Positions 1-8,809 are shown, numbered from the stretch's first letter. The stretch is 64,000 nt of DNA from Bacteroidales bacterium (GCA_017429205.1 JAFRPH010000002.1:50721-114720), one strand, 5' to 3'. Program-made: numbers and translations. Notes: generated from the letters alone by a model not told the origin.

Positions 1-549
1 CGTCTTCGCGAGCTGCTCCAGCAGGCGGGTCAGTTCACTCCCCCGCACCTTCGCCAGGCACATATAGTTCTTGAACGGGAACATCGACTCGATGTCGTCC
101 AGGGTGACGGCCCCTTCCGGCATCGGGATGCGGATGCCTCCGTAGTTGGTCAGGGCGAACTCCACCGGCACCTGAAAATAATCGGCCGCCTTCGCGCGGA
201 GGGCGTCCGCGACGAGGTTGCCGATCGGGAGGTCGCACTCGGTCCGGGGATTGTCCATGAACCGGGCGTTGTGGCCCACCACTTCCTTGAGGTGCGCCAT
301 CTTGGGCTGGACCTCCATCAGCATCGCGGCCACTTCCGGGGTCGCCCCATCCGTGAAATGCCGCCCGTTCGGGGCGATGTAATCGTCCTCGAACGCGCCC
401 AGGGCCGTGTCCACGTTCTCTGCGTTCACCGGGACCACGCCGGTCCGGCTGCCGTCCATCGCGACGCGCTTCCACTCCATCCGCGGCCCCTGCTGGGCGC
501 AGGAGACCGCGGCGAGGAGACAAAGCGCTGCTACTTTTGCTTTAACCAT
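1..549 (-). CDS. 5'-nucleotidase C-terminal-domain lipoprotein (partial, runs off the window)
   Basis: The visible 183 codons start with a lipoprotein signal (hydrophobic run, AAVSC at residues 13-17) and continue straight into a UshA-type 5'-nucleotidase C-terminal domain: GNLVADALR, ALTNYGGIR and the MFPF segment are typical of the nucleotide-binding domain. There is no N-terminal metallophosphatase part, so this is one half of a split enzyme; the metal-binding half may be the next gene beyond the window edge. The ATG lies inside the last codons of the ABC permease gene (19-base overlap in another frame), implying translational coupling. The predicted place is the periplasmic face of a membrane, in nucleotide or sugar-phosphate hydrolysis. 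Family confidence is good; substrate unknown. The 3' end is missing. Confidence 0.8.
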   Translation of the reverse strand, partial: MVKAKVAALCLLAAVSCAQQGPRMEWKRVAMDGSRTGVVPVNAENVDTALGAFEDDYIAPNGRHFTDGATPEVAAMLMEVQPKMAHLKEVVGHNARFMDNPRTECDLPIGNLVADALRAKAADYFQVPVEFALTNYGGIRIPMPEGAVTLDDIESMFPFKNYMCLAKVRGSELTRLLEQLAKT

Positions 550-1928
550 TTCCAAAGGTCTTTGAATGTCGATTTCTTGCCGTACATCAGGATGCCCACC
601 TTGTAGATCTTCGCGGACGCCCAGGCGCAGACGAAGAAGGTCAGGATGAGGAGGCCGATGGACAGGATGAGTTCCCACATCGGGACGCCGAAGGGCAGGC
701 GCGCAAGCATCACGATCGGCGAGGTGAAGGGAATCATCGAGCCCCACCAGACGATGCTGCTTTCCGGCGCCCGGAAGGCGTAGAAGGCGATGAAGAAGCC
801 GAGCAGCAGCGGGACCGTCACCGGAATCTGCAGCTGCTGGGTGTCCGCCTCGTTCTCCACGGCCGAGCCGATGGCCGCGAACAGCGACGCATACAGCAGG
901 TAGCCGAACAGGAAGAACAGCAGGAAGGAGACGATGAGCTGCGTGTAGTTCAGGGAGCCGAGCGTGCCCAGGACGGCCTCCATGCCGGTCGGGCCTTCGG
1001 CCACGGCGGTCGTGTCGGTCAGGGCCTGGAGCTGCTCCATGCTGAGGGCGTTCCCCATGGCGTCGTTCATGGACGTCATTCCCGGCATCGTCTCCACTTG
1101 GTTTTGGCTCAAGGTACCCGTGATCTTGTCCATGCCGACGATGCCGCCCAGGATGCCGATGATCACCCCCGTGAGGACGATCCACAGCAGGAACTGCGTC
1201 AGGGCCACGAGGGCGACGCCGATGATCTTGCCGAACATCAGCTCCGTGGACTTCACGGAGGAGACGAGCACCTCCACCACGCGGCTGGTCTTCTCCTCGA
1301 TGACGCTGGACATCACCATGCCGCTGAACAGGGCGATGAACATGTACAGGGCCATCGCGAGGACCATCGACACGATCATATAGACCTCGCTCTGGGAGAT
1401 GGTCTCCTTGCCCTCCTCGTCCACGGTGTAGGACGTCAGATGGACGTTGGAATGGACGTCTTCCATGATCTGCTCCAGGCCGGGAATGTCATAGGAGTCG
1501 ATGCGGTAGGCCTCCACGGCGTCGTTGATGCGGTGCTCGATGGCCTCGGCCGTCTCCATGCCCATGGGCTTGTCGGCGTAGGTGGTCGCCGTCACGGACT
1601 TGGTGGCGCTGTCCAGCGGAGAGATGTACAGGAGGACGTCCGCGTCATACTCGCCCAGGCGGTTCTTGACCGCCTCGGGATCCGTCTCGGAAAGCTGCGT
1701 GAAGGTGATCAGCTTGGTGTTCTCGAGCTTCTCCATCACGATGCCGGAGTTGTCGATGACGGCGATACGCTTGGAGTCGCCCTCCGCCTTGAGCATCACG
1801 AAGAGCATCACGGCGTACATGCCGGCGAACAGGATCGGAACGCCGAAAGTGGTGAGCAGGAAGGACTTCTTCTTGACCTTGTTCAGGTATTCCCGCTGGA
1901 TGATGATGCCTAATTTCTTGAGATTCAT
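531..1928 (-). CDS. ABC-2 type exporter permease
   Basis: A 465-residue ABC-2 (NatB-like) permease: one N-terminal membrane segment after a basic start (roughly residues 22-45), a long extracytoplasmic domain (about 50-190), then five or six membrane segments to the C terminus. The motif SSVIEEKTSRVVEVLVSS, typical of the coupling helix of ABC-2 permeases, follows the second hydrophobic segment. The start is one base after the stop of the ATPase gene, so the two make one transporter. The substrate cannot be read from sequence; NatAB-like systems export ions or drugs. The end overlaps the following 5'-nucleotidase-domain gene. Confidence 0.88.
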   Translation of the reverse strand: MNLKKLGIIIQREYLNKVKKKSFLLTTFGVPILFAGMYAVMLFVMLKAEGDSKRIAVIDNSGIVMEKLENTKLITFTQLSETDPEAVKNRLGEYDADVLLYISPLDSATKSVTATTYADKPMGMETAEAIEHRINDAVEAYRIDSYDIPGLEQIMEDVHSNVHLTSYTVDEEGKETISQSEVYMIVSMVLAMALYMFIALFSGMVMSSVIEEKTSRVVEVLVSSVKSTELMFGKIIGVALVALTQFLLWIVLTGVIIGILGGIVGMDKITGTLSQNQVETMPGMTSMNDAMGNALSMEQLQALTDTTAVAEGPTGMEAVLGTLGSLNYTQLIVSFLLFFLFGYLLYASLFAAIGSAVENEADTQQLQIPVTVPLLLGFFIAFYAFRAPESSIVWWGSMIPFTSPIVMLARLPFGVPMWELILSIGLLILTFFVCAWASAKIYKVGILMYGKKSTFKDLWKWLKQK

Positions 1929-1929
1929 A

Positions 1930-2793
1930 CTATTTGCCCTCCCCTTCCGTTTCAGTTACGAGTTTGATGAAAATGTCGTTCATGCGCGGGACGAGCTCGC
2001 GGTAGGCGTTGATCCGGATGCCGCCCTCGATGAGTTCGGTCAGGCGGGCCGGCGCCTTCTCGCGGGTGAGGACCTCCTGCTTGCGGGCGAAATCCTCCGT
2101 GTACTCGATCTCGACGTTGTCCTCGCCGAAGCGGTGGCGGATGTCGTCCGTCCCGCCGGTGACGACCAGCCGGGCCTTGTTGATGAGGGCGATCTCGTCA
2201 CAGAGCTCCTCCACCGACTCCATGTTGTGGGTGGAGAGGATGATGGTCGCGCCTTCCTCCTTGAGCCGGAGGATTTCCTTGCGGATAAGGTCCGCATTGA
2301 CCGGGTCGAAGCCGGAGAACGGCTCGTCCAGGATCATCAGGGACGGCTTGTGCACGACGGTGGTGATGAACTGGACCTTCTGGGCCATGCCCTTGGAGAG
2401 CTCCTCCACCTTCTTGTTCCACCAGTCCTGGATGCCGAAGCGGACGAACCAGTCCTTGAGGGCGCGGGCGGCGTCGCGGGAGGACATGCCCCGCAGCTGG
2501 GCGAGGTACATCGCCTGGTCGCCGACCTTCATCTTGCGGTACAGGCCGCGCTCCTCGGGCAGGTAGCCGATGTGCGCGACGTCGTCGTCGGTGATGGGAC
2601 GGCCGTTGAACCAGACTTCGCCGGCGGTCGCCATCGTGATGCGGTTGATGATGCGGATGAGCGTGGACTTGCCCGCCCCGTTCGGCCCCAGCAGGCCGAA
2701 GATCTTTCCTTCGGGGATGTCGATGGACACGTCGTCCAGCGCCACCTTCTCTCCGAAGTGCTTGGTCACGTTTTTGACTTCTATGATTGCCAT
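1930..2793 (-). CDS. ABC transporter ATP-binding protein
   Basis: A 287-residue ATPase with all nucleotide-binding motifs: Walker A GPNGAGKST (36-44), signature ELSKGM, Walker B LMILDEPFSGFDPV and the H-loop STHNM. The C-terminal 70 residues resemble the DUF4162 tail of NatA/Ccm-like export ATPases. It is the partner of the permease that starts one base downstream. A good promoter lies just upstream (2811-2844), so the pair can be transcribed independently of holA. The transported substrate is unknown. Confidence 0.92.
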   Translation of the reverse strand: MAIIEVKNVTKHFGEKVALDDVSIDIPEGKIFGLLGPNGAGKSTLIRIINRITMATAGEVWFNGRPITDDDVAHIGYLPEERGLYRKMKVGDQAMYLAQLRGMSSRDAARALKDWFVRFGIQDWWNKKVEELSKGMAQKVQFITTVVHKPSLMILDEPFSGFDPVNADLIRKEILRLKEEGATIILSTHNMESVEELCDEIALINKARLVVTGGTDDIRHRFGEDNVEIEYTEDFARKQEVLTREKAPARLTELIEGGIRINAYRELVPRMNDIFIKLVTETEGEGK

Positions 2794-2810
2794 AACGGTG
2801 TTGTTTTCTG

Positions 2811-2844
2811 CAAATATAGAAAGAAATTATTGAATTGCAATAAA
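2811..2844 (-). promoter_or_regulatory. Bacteroidota-type promoter for the ABC exporter genes
   Basis: On the minus strand a perfect -7 box TATATTTG (2811-2818) has a TTG -33 element (2838-2840) 19 bases upstream. It sits in the AT-rich 57-base gap between holA and the ATPase gene. Confidence 0.7.
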
Positions 2845-2850
2845 TATTTA

Positions 2851-3894
2851 CTAAATATTCAAAATTTTCGTCGTCAGTTCCACTAGCAGGTCCGCCGGGG
2901 TGGCTTCCCCGACTTCGCCGCCCTTCCCCTTGAAGTCATAGTCGTTCAGAAGGGAGATGACGCGCATTGTCTGCCTCAACGAGTATTTCTTCACGGCCGC
3001 GTCGTATTCCTTGAAGAAATACGGATTCACACCCAGGACTTTCGCCTTGGCGGCGCCGTCGCCGCCCTGCCCCGCCTGGATGAGGGCGTGGTAGCGCAAG
3101 ATGCGGTTGAAATGCGTGTACAGCATGCTCACGCCCATCGGCATCGCGAACTTCGGCGCTTCGCCGACGTTCCGGGCCACCTTCACGACCCGGGCGGCGT
3201 CACGGAAGGACAGCGCCTTCGTCAGTTCGAAGATGCTGTACTGCCGGCTGATGCCCACGTTCTTCTCGATGTCCTCCGGGGTGATGTTTTTGACGCCCTC
3301 GGGGAGGTTCTTCAGGAGCTTCTCCGTCTCGACGGCGATCCGCCCGAGGTCGGTGCCGGTCGATTCCACCAGCAGCCGGGCGCCTTCCGGGTCGATCTGC
3401 AACCCCCGCTCGGAGTAGAAGGTCACGACCCACTTCTCCGTCTCGTAGTCCCGCAGGGGCAGGGATTCCACGATGACGCCCTGCTTCAGGACGGTCTTGT
3501 ACAGGGACTTGCGCTTGTCGGCGGAAGCCCCGTGCATCAGGATGACCAGGACGGTGGAATCCAGCGGCTTCTGGCAGTAGAGGGCGAGGTCATCGAGGGT
3601 CTTCATCGCCTGCGCCTCCTTCACGACCACCAGCTGCCGCTCCGCCATCATCGGGAACCGCCGGGCCGCGGTGATCACCGCGTCGGCATCGACATCGGCC
3701 CCGTAGCAGATGAGTTCGTTGAAGTCCTTCTCCCAGTCCTGCAGGCAGTTGTCGATGATCGCCTGGCACAGGAGGTCGGGATAATACGGCTCCTCCCCCA
3801 TCAGGAGATACACCGGCTTGAACACGCCGGACTTGACCTCCTCGATGAGGTTCCGGACCTGCCGGTCGGTTTCCATATAAGATTTTGCAGCCAT
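2851..3894 (-). CDS. holA: DNA polymerase III subunit delta
   Basis: A 347-residue protein of normal HolA length. The N-terminal part has the family pattern (GVFKPVYLLMGEEPYYPDLLCQ, then ELICYGADVDADAVITAARRFPMMAERQLVVVKEAQ), the middle matches the AAA+ lid (ISRQYSIFELTKAL), and the C-terminal collar helix region has NPYFFKEYDAAVKKYS. Delta loads the beta clamp as part of the clamp-loader complex in the cytoplasm. It follows the unknown exported-protein gene by 23 bases and may be in the same transcript. Assignment is firm although overall identity in this family is low. Confidence 0.9.
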   Translation of the reverse strand: MAAKSYMETDRQVRNLIEEVKSGVFKPVYLLMGEEPYYPDLLCQAIIDNCLQDWEKDFNELICYGADVDADAVITAARRFPMMAERQLVVVKEAQAMKTLDDLALYCQKPLDSTVLVILMHGASADKRKSLYKTVLKQGVIVESLPLRDYETEKWVVTFYSERGLQIDPEGARLLVESTGTDLGRIAVETEKLLKNLPEGVKNITPEDIEKNVGISRQYSIFELTKALSFRDAARVVKVARNVGEAPKFAMPMGVSMLYTHFNRILRYHALIQAGQGGDGAAKAKVLGVNPYFFKEYDAAVKKYSLRQTMRVISLLNDYDFKGKGGEVGEATPADLLVELTTKILNI

Positions 3895-3917
3895 ATCAGG
3901 ACATCGGTACCATAAGT

Positions 3918-5024
3918 CTAAAACACCATGCTGAGGCCCATCCCATAGGGCGTGGGGGCCACTTGGACCCGGGCGCGTCCGAGACCGGCGGCCCGGAGCT
4001 TGGAATACCCCGAGAGCCCCGTCAGCCCGGTCGTCAGTTCAGTAAGGCCGAAGTTCGCCAGCAGCGCGCCGGCGGCGGGCAGGAGCCAGGGCGCGCCCAT
4101 CTTCTTGCCGTACGTCTTGGTCTTGACGGGATCGTCCATCCCGTCCACCATGCTGTACGATTCGGACCAACCCTCGTTCTTCGCAATCCGGTTATAGCCC
4201 AGGAATGTGACAGCCCCGCCCGCGAGGAGAAGTCCCCCGCCGATGGCGGACCTTGTGACGAAGGACGAGGAGGAAGGAGCCTTGTAATCGCGGAACGTCT
4301 GAGCCAGCCGGGAAATGGACGCATTGGCGAGGAACATCTCGGAAAGGCCATAGGCCAGGGTGACCGCCGCAGCGCCCGTCCCCGTATACCATCCGGGGTT
4401 CAACTTGTATTCGATGACGCCGACGTTGTTTCCGGTACCGGGGACAAACTTTTTCCCGATGGCGGCGTCCCGGGTCAGATAGCAGGCGAAACCGGACGAA
4501 AAGCCGGCCAGGAACTTGGCCAGGCCGGCCACCGCCTGAATCTTTGACACCCGATAGCCCAGGTAATAGGCCTCATCCCCGACGAGCGCGCGCGTTTCCG
4601 CGCGAGTCAGCGGGACGACTTCCTCGGCGTAAAAATCCCCGTGGGAGGCCGCATAGTAAGGCGCCTGGAGCAGGAGACCCCGATCCATCTCGCCCCCTTC
4701 GAACGGGAGGACGAAACCGTCGGCAAAAGCCACTTTCTGAACCTCGATGCTCTTGAAACTGTCGAAGACCTGCTCCGAAACCCACCGGTAACCGCCCTCG
4801 ACCTTGAGCCACTTGTCCGACTCCGCCAGGCTGAGGGTCTCGTGCGTCCTGACCTGATAGGCGGAAGGGGATCCGGGCTTGGAGGGTTCGATCTTCTTGA
4901 CGTGCACCGTGGCCGTACCGCCATACTGCAAGTAGACGGTATCCGCAGGAGAATTGATGTCCTTCTGCGCCCACAGGGACACGGTTACGGCCAGGCCGGC
5001 CGACAGCAAGAAGATCCTCTTCAC
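3918..5024 (-). CDS. Exported protein of unknown function with hydrophobic C-terminal half
   Basis: The start is taken at a GTG (5024) because the signal peptide KRIFLLSAGLAVTVSLWAQ begins right there and the residues before it in the frame are arginine-rich non-coding sequence. The 368-residue product has a beta-rich first half (about 25-150) and a second half with several glycine/alanine-rich hydrophobic stretches (about 155-175, 205-230, 250-275, 310-335). It ends in Phe (LSMVF), a feature common in outer-membrane proteins. I do not recognise the family. It starts 11 bases after the GH3 stop and precedes holA by 23 bases, suggesting co-transcription with the GH3 gene. Confidence 0.6.
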   Translation of the reverse strand: MKRIFLLSAGLAVTVSLWAQKDINSPADTVYLQYGGTATVHVKKIEPSKPGSPSAYQVRTHETLSLAESDKWLKVEGGYRWVSEQVFDSFKSIEVQKVAFADGFVLPFEGGEMDRGLLLQAPYYAASHGDFYAEEVVPLTRAETRALVGDEAYYLGYRVSKIQAVAGLAKFLAGFSSGFACYLTRDAAIGKKFVPGTGNNVGVIEYKLNPGWYTGTGAAAVTLAYGLSEMFLANASISRLAQTFRDYKAPSSSSFVTRSAIGGGLLLAGGAVTFLGYNRIAKNEGWSESYSMVDGMDDPVKTKTYGKKMGAPWLLPAAGALLANFGLTELTTGLTGLSGYSKLRAAGLGRARVQVAPTPYGMGLSMVF

Positions 5025-5035
5025 GGCGGGGAATG

Positions 5036-7282
5036 CTATTTCAGTTCGAACTCGACGGTACCCTTGACATCCTGCGCGGAAGCGGCGACAAGGGCGCGGA
5101 AGGTGCCCTTCTCGGCCACCCAGGCGTGCTTGTCCGCATCGAAGAAGCTGAGGGCCTCCTTGTCGATGGTGAAGCGCACATCGGCCTTCTGGCCGGGCTC
5201 GAGGCACACCTTGGCGAAGCCCTTGAGCTCCTTGGCGGGACGGCCCACGGAGGCCTCCACGTCGGCAATGTAGAGCTGGACGACCTCGGCGCCTGCGACG
5301 GAACCGGTGTTCGTCACGGGCACGGTCACCGTCACGGTGCCGTTCTCCTTCATGGACTTCCGGTCGATCTTCGGCTCGCCGAACGCGAAGGTGGTGTAGC
5401 TCAGGCCGTAGCCGAACGGGAAGAGGACGCCGCCGTGGAGGTCATACCAGCGGTAGCCCACGTAGATGCCCTCAGTGTATTCCATGTCCAGGACCGGCAT
5501 CCCGTCGATGGTGCCGTCCCGGAGGATGCCGGGATACTGCTTCTCCGTCTGGACGGGGTTGTCGGCATAGGAGACGGGAATCGTGAACGGCAGGTGGCCG
5601 GACGGGTTCACGTCGCCGGACAGGACATCGGCCAGGGAATGGCCGGCCTGGGTGCCCAGGTACCAGTCCTGGACGATGGCGGGGACCTTCTCCACCCACG
5701 GCATCGCCACGGCGTTGCCGGAGATGTTCACCACGACGAGCTTGTCCGTCGCGGCGGCCAGCGCCTCGATGACGGCGTCCTGGCCGTAAGGCAGGCCGTA
5801 TTGGACGCGATCCAGGCCCTCGGAATCCTGCCGGTCGGCCTTGTTCAGGCCGCCGATGAAGATCACGTAGTCGGCGCCTTCCGCAGCCTTCACCGCATCG
5901 GCGATGAGGGTGGCTGCGTCGCGGCTTTCGCGCAGATCCTGGCCGGTGGACACACCGTTGTACTCACCGCCCACGTCGCCCACGTAGCCGCGCTCCCAGA
6001 CGACCTCGGCTTCCGGCCAGCGGGCCTTGATGCCGTCCAGTGGGGAAACTTCCAGCTTCGCTTTCAGCGAGGAGGAACCGCCGCCCACGGTCATCATCTT
6101 GACGGCGTTCTCGCCCACGACTACGATCTTGGCCGGCTTCGCGGCCATCGGCAGGACCCCGCCGTCGTTCTTGAGGAGGACGATGGACTCGGCGCCGATC
6201 TTGCGCGCCGCGGCATAATGCTCCGGCGAAGTCTGGCTGCCGAACGGACGGTTGCGGTCCATGGACGTGCGGAAGATGAGGCGCAGGAGCCGCTTCACGC
6301 GGGCATCCAGCTCCTCGGTGCCGATCTCGCCCTTTTGGATGGCCTCCTTGTAGGCCTTCGCGAGGTAGTAGCTGTCGTAGGCGTTGGTCTTGCCCATCGT
6401 GAGGCCGTCGGTCCAGGAACCGTATTCCAGGTCCACGCCGTGCTTCGCGGTCTGCAGCGTGTTGTGCACGCCGCCCCAGTCGCTGATCACGACTCCGTCG
6501 AAGCCCCATTCCCCGCGGAGGATCTTGTCCAGCAAGACCTCGTTGGAGCACAGGTGTTCATTGTTGTAGAGGTTGTAGGCGGCCATGATGGACCAGGCGT
6601 GGCCCTTCTGGACCGCCGCCTTGAAGGCCGGGAGATAGATTTCATACAGGGTGCGGTCGTCCACGATGGTGTTCGCCGTATGGCGGTTCACCTCGCTGTT
6701 GTTCAGCGCATAATGCTTCACGCACACCGCGACACCGTTGGACTGCACGCCCTCGATGTAGGGAACCACCATCTCGCCCGCGAGATACGGGTCCTCGCCC
6801 ATATACTCAAAGTTGCGGCCGTTCAGCGGGAACCGGTAGATGTTCACGCCGGGGCCCAGCAGCACGGTCTTGTTCCGGTAGCGGGCCTCTTCGCCGATGC
6901 TCTTGCCGTACAGGCGGGAGAGCTCGCGGTCCCAGGTGGCCGCCAGGCCGCTCAGGGCCGGGAACGCCGTGATGGAGTCGTTGGTCCAGCCGGCCTGGTC
7001 CCACTCGTCCCAGAGCACTTCCGCGCGGATGCCGTGGGGGCCGTCGGTGCACCACACCTCCGGAATGCCCAGGCGCGGCACGCCCGGAGAGCTGAACTTG
7101 GACTGCGCATGGACCATCGCGATCTTCTCGTCGAGGGTCATCTTCGAGAAGGCGTCTTCCACCCGCGCCTCGAGGGGCTGGGCGTCGTCCAGGTAGACGG
7201 GAAGGTTCGATTTCTTCTGGGGGGCCTGCCCGCACGCGACGGCGACAAGGGCGAGGCCAAGGAGGAGGGATCTGCAGTTCAT
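5036..7282 (-). CDS. Glycoside hydrolase family 3 lipoprotein (beta-glucosidase-like)
   Basis: A 748-residue GH3 enzyme with a lipoprotein signal (LVAVAC, Cys17), so probably anchored in a membrane facing the periplasm or outside. The (beta/alpha)8 domain carries the substrate-binding KHY (189-191) and the nucleophile in VVISDWGG (Asp268). A C-terminal alpha/beta sandwich and an Fn3-like domain (DRKSMKENGTVTVTV onward) complete the usual three-domain form. It cleaves beta-linked glucosides or a related sugar; the exact substrate cannot be told. A -7 box is just upstream at 7306-7313. It probably heads a transcript with the unknown exported protein and possibly holA. Confidence 0.9.
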   Translation of the reverse strand: MNCRSLLLGLALVAVACGQAPQKKSNLPVYLDDAQPLEARVEDAFSKMTLDEKIAMVHAQSKFSSPGVPRLGIPEVWCTDGPHGIRAEVLWDEWDQAGWTNDSITAFPALSGLAATWDRELSRLYGKSIGEEARYRNKTVLLGPGVNIYRFPLNGRNFEYMGEDPYLAGEMVVPYIEGVQSNGVAVCVKHYALNNSEVNRHTANTIVDDRTLYEIYLPAFKAAVQKGHAWSIMAAYNLYNNEHLCSNEVLLDKILRGEWGFDGVVISDWGGVHNTLQTAKHGVDLEYGSWTDGLTMGKTNAYDSYYLAKAYKEAIQKGEIGTEELDARVKRLLRLIFRTSMDRNRPFGSQTSPEHYAAARKIGAESIVLLKNDGGVLPMAAKPAKIVVVGENAVKMMTVGGGSSSLKAKLEVSPLDGIKARWPEAEVVWERGYVGDVGGEYNGVSTGQDLRESRDAATLIADAVKAAEGADYVIFIGGLNKADRQDSEGLDRVQYGLPYGQDAVIEALAAATDKLVVVNISGNAVAMPWVEKVPAIVQDWYLGTQAGHSLADVLSGDVNPSGHLPFTIPVSYADNPVQTEKQYPGILRDGTIDGMPVLDMEYTEGIYVGYRWYDLHGGVLFPFGYGLSYTTFAFGEPKIDRKSMKENGTVTVTVPVTNTGSVAGAEVVQLYIADVEASVGRPAKELKGFAKVCLEPGQKADVRFTIDKEALSFFDADKHAWVAEKGTFRALVAASAQDVKGTVEFELK

Positions 7283-7305
7283 TCGGTCAGCGTTTTAATA
7301 ACTTA

Positions 7306-7313
7306 CAAATATA
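7306..7313 (-). promoter_or_regulatory. -7 promoter element for the GH3 gene
   Basis: Perfect TATATTTG on the minus strand, 23 bases before the GH3 ATG. No clear TTTG is found 19-21 bases upstream because that place is taken by the terminator stem. Confidence 0.5.
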
Positions 7314-7345
7314 AAAAAAATCTGCGGAATTTGACTTCCGCAGAT
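7313..7345 (-). terminator. Rho-independent terminator
   Basis: Minus-strand hairpin with 10-bp arms (plus-strand ATCTGCGGAA 7320-7329 and TTCCGCAGAT 7336-7345, 6-base loop) followed by a run of eight U. It ends whatever is transcribed through 7367-7494 and insulates the GH3 promoter. Confidence 0.85.
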
Positions 7346-7366
7346 GACAATCCCACAGGGGGCCGA

Positions 7367-7494
7367 TCAGAATGTCGTCAGGCACACGCCCACCGTCCAG
7401 GTGGACATCGTCGGTCCCGGTTCGGGGAACCGCCGGGCCGAGGCGGCGCTCCCAGCAGCAGGGCCAGCAGGAGGCAGGCGCAAAATCTTTTCAT
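7367..7494 (-). pseudogene. Remnant of a small exported/outer-membrane protein gene
   Basis: From ATG 7494 the frame gives a good signal peptide (MKRFCACLLLALLLGA) and then arginine/proline-rich residues to a stop at 7378. Switching frame after the signal gives a C-terminal tail reading MSTWTVGVCLTTF and a stop at 7367, a plausible outer-membrane-type C terminus ending in Phe. The two halves fit one short or internally deleted gene with a frameshift. Terminators lie on both sides, at 7512-7537 and 7313-7345, as expected for a once-independent unit. Alternatively the 38-residue frame is a tiny intact exported peptide gene. Low certainty. Confidence 0.35.
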
Positions 7495-7511
7495 AGTCAA
7501 TTTAATCCACG

Positions 7512-7537
7512 AAAAAAAAGGCGGCCGCGAGGCCGCC
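7512..7537 (-). terminator. Rho-independent terminator after hpf
   Basis: Minus-strand hairpin GGCGGCC-TCGC-GGCCGCC (7520-7537) followed by eight U (7512-7519). It closes the HsdR_N-cca-xerC-hpf operon. Confidence 0.9.
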
Positions 7538-7555
7538 AGCAAGCTGTTCAAAGGA

Positions 7556-7846
7556 TTATTTATCGAACCGTTTTTCCTTCGCGCGGACGATCTTTTCCTT
7601 CATCGCGTCGGCCGCTTCGGTGACGGCTTCCTCGAAGGTATGCGCGTGACGCTCGATCACGAGGTCTTCACCGGGGAAACGGGTTTGGAGCCGGACACAT
7701 TTGTTCTCGGGTTCCGGGGAGAGAGAGAGGGTGACGTCGATGTCGCCGAGGTTGTCGAAGAACTTCTCCACCTTGCCGACTTTCTTTTCCACATAGTCGA
7801 GCAGATCCTTGGCTGCATCGAACTTCAGGGACTTCACATTAATCAT
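7556..7846 (-). CDS. hpf: Ribosome hibernation promoting factor (short form)
   Basis: A 96-residue HPF/RaiA-family protein: beta-alpha-beta-beta-beta-alpha pattern with LSLSPEPENKCVRLQTRFPGEDLVIERHAHTFEEAVTEAADAMKEKIVRAKEKR. It lacks the long-form C-terminal dimerisation domain. It binds the 30S decoding region in slow growth. The ATG overlaps the xerC stop by eight bases and a strong terminator follows, so it is the last gene of its operon. xerC-hpf adjacency is common in Bacteroidota. Confidence 0.9.
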   Translation of the reverse strand: MINVKSLKFDAAKDLLDYVEKKVGKVEKFFDNLGDIDVTLSLSPEPENKCVRLQTRFPGEDLVIERHAHTFEEAVTEAADAMKEKIVRAKEKRFDK

Positions 7847-8801
7847 TTGAGCCTCCGTTTTTTGCCCTGGGATGGGCGTTGTTATACACTTTCTTCAGCC
7901 GGTCGACGGAGTTGTGCGTGTACACCTGCGTGGCGGCGAGGTTCGCGTGGCCGAGCATCTCCTTGATGGAGTTCAGGTCGGCGCCGTCGTCCAGGAGGGC
8001 CGTGGCGACCGAATGCCTGAGCACGTGGGGGGATTTCCTCCCGGTGATGCCGTAGCCGTCGAGTTCCGCCTTGATGGTCCGATCCACGTAGTTGGGGTAC
8101 AGGGGCCTGCCCTTTTCCGTCACGAGGAGGGGGCCTTCCGCGGGCGGCGCGCTGCCTCTCATCGACTCAACTGCATTCAAATATAAGCAAATTTCGTGAC
8201 AAAGTGAAGGGACCACCGGAATTTCTCGCATTTTGTCGCCTTTTCCCACGACCCGCAGCACTTGCCGCGCCTCGTTGAAGGAGTCCACTTTCAGGCCGAT
8301 GAGTTCCGCCCGGCGGATGCCCGTCCCGAAGAGCAGGCTGACGATGAGGCGGCGCAGGCGGGCGCGGTAGAGCTCCACGGCGGTCTTGTCCGTCGGGGCC
8401 GGTCCATAGCTGCGCAGGATTTCCAATTCGTCCTCCCCAGCCCAGTGGTCGGTGGCCTTAAAGTATTCATCCATCGACTTTTCCTGATAAAACTCCGGCA
8501 GCCGTTTCTCCATCTTGGGGCGCTTGACGCCTCGGGCGGGATTGGACTTCAGGACGCCTTTCTGCATCAGGAAGCGGCAAAAACCGCTCAGGACCGACAT
8601 ATGCTGGTGCACCGTCCGCGGCTTCAGGCCCCGGTTGATGCAATCGGCCTCATACCGGCGCAGCATCGACGGGGTGAGCGACGCCACGACTTCCCCCTCG
8701 CAGAACCGCGAGAAATCCGCCAGCACATCCCCATAGATGGCCTGTGTCCGCGGCGAATACCGCCGGATATCCCGGATGTATGCGAGGTATGCGTCGATCA
8801 T
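7839..8801 (-). CDS. xerC: Tyrosine recombinase XerC
   Basis: A 320-residue tyrosine recombinase; the ATG at 8801 starts the typical N-terminal SAM-like domain (YLAYIRDIRRYSPRTQAIY). All catalytic residues are visible: Arg in GTGIRRAEL (163/164), Lys in VVGKGDK, His259 and Arg262 in SPHVLRHS, His285 in LGHAN, Tyr294 in TQVYTH. Together with XerD it resolves chromosome dimers at dif. The housekeeping role is inferred from its operon with cca and hpf, without phage genes or attachment repeats nearby. It starts 8 bases after the cca stop. Confidence 0.88.
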   Translation of the reverse strand: MIDAYLAYIRDIRRYSPRTQAIYGDVLADFSRFCEGEVVASLTPSMLRRYEADCINRGLKPRTVHQHMSVLSGFCRFLMQKGVLKSNPARGVKRPKMEKRLPEFYQEKSMDEYFKATDHWAGEDELEILRSYGPAPTDKTAVELYRARLRRLIVSLLFGTGIRRAELIGLKVDSFNEARQVLRVVGKGDKMREIPVVPSLCHEICLYLNAVESMRGSAPPAEGPLLVTEKGRPLYPNYVDRTIKAELDGYGITGRKSPHVLRHSVATALLDDGADLNSIKEMLGHANLAATQVYTHNSVDRLKKVYNNAHPRAKNGGSND

Positions 8802-8809
8802 GACGGGAA

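Noticed and set aside
5033..7966. A 977-residue open frame on the plus strand
   Set aside because: It is the antisense of the GH3 gene, runs through promoter and terminator, and has the same low-complexity composition.
7839..8801. A phage or mobile-element integrase
   Set aside because: The tyrosine recombinase lies in a cca-xerC-hpf operon with housekeeping genes; no excisionase, att repeats or cargo nearby. XerC is the better reading.
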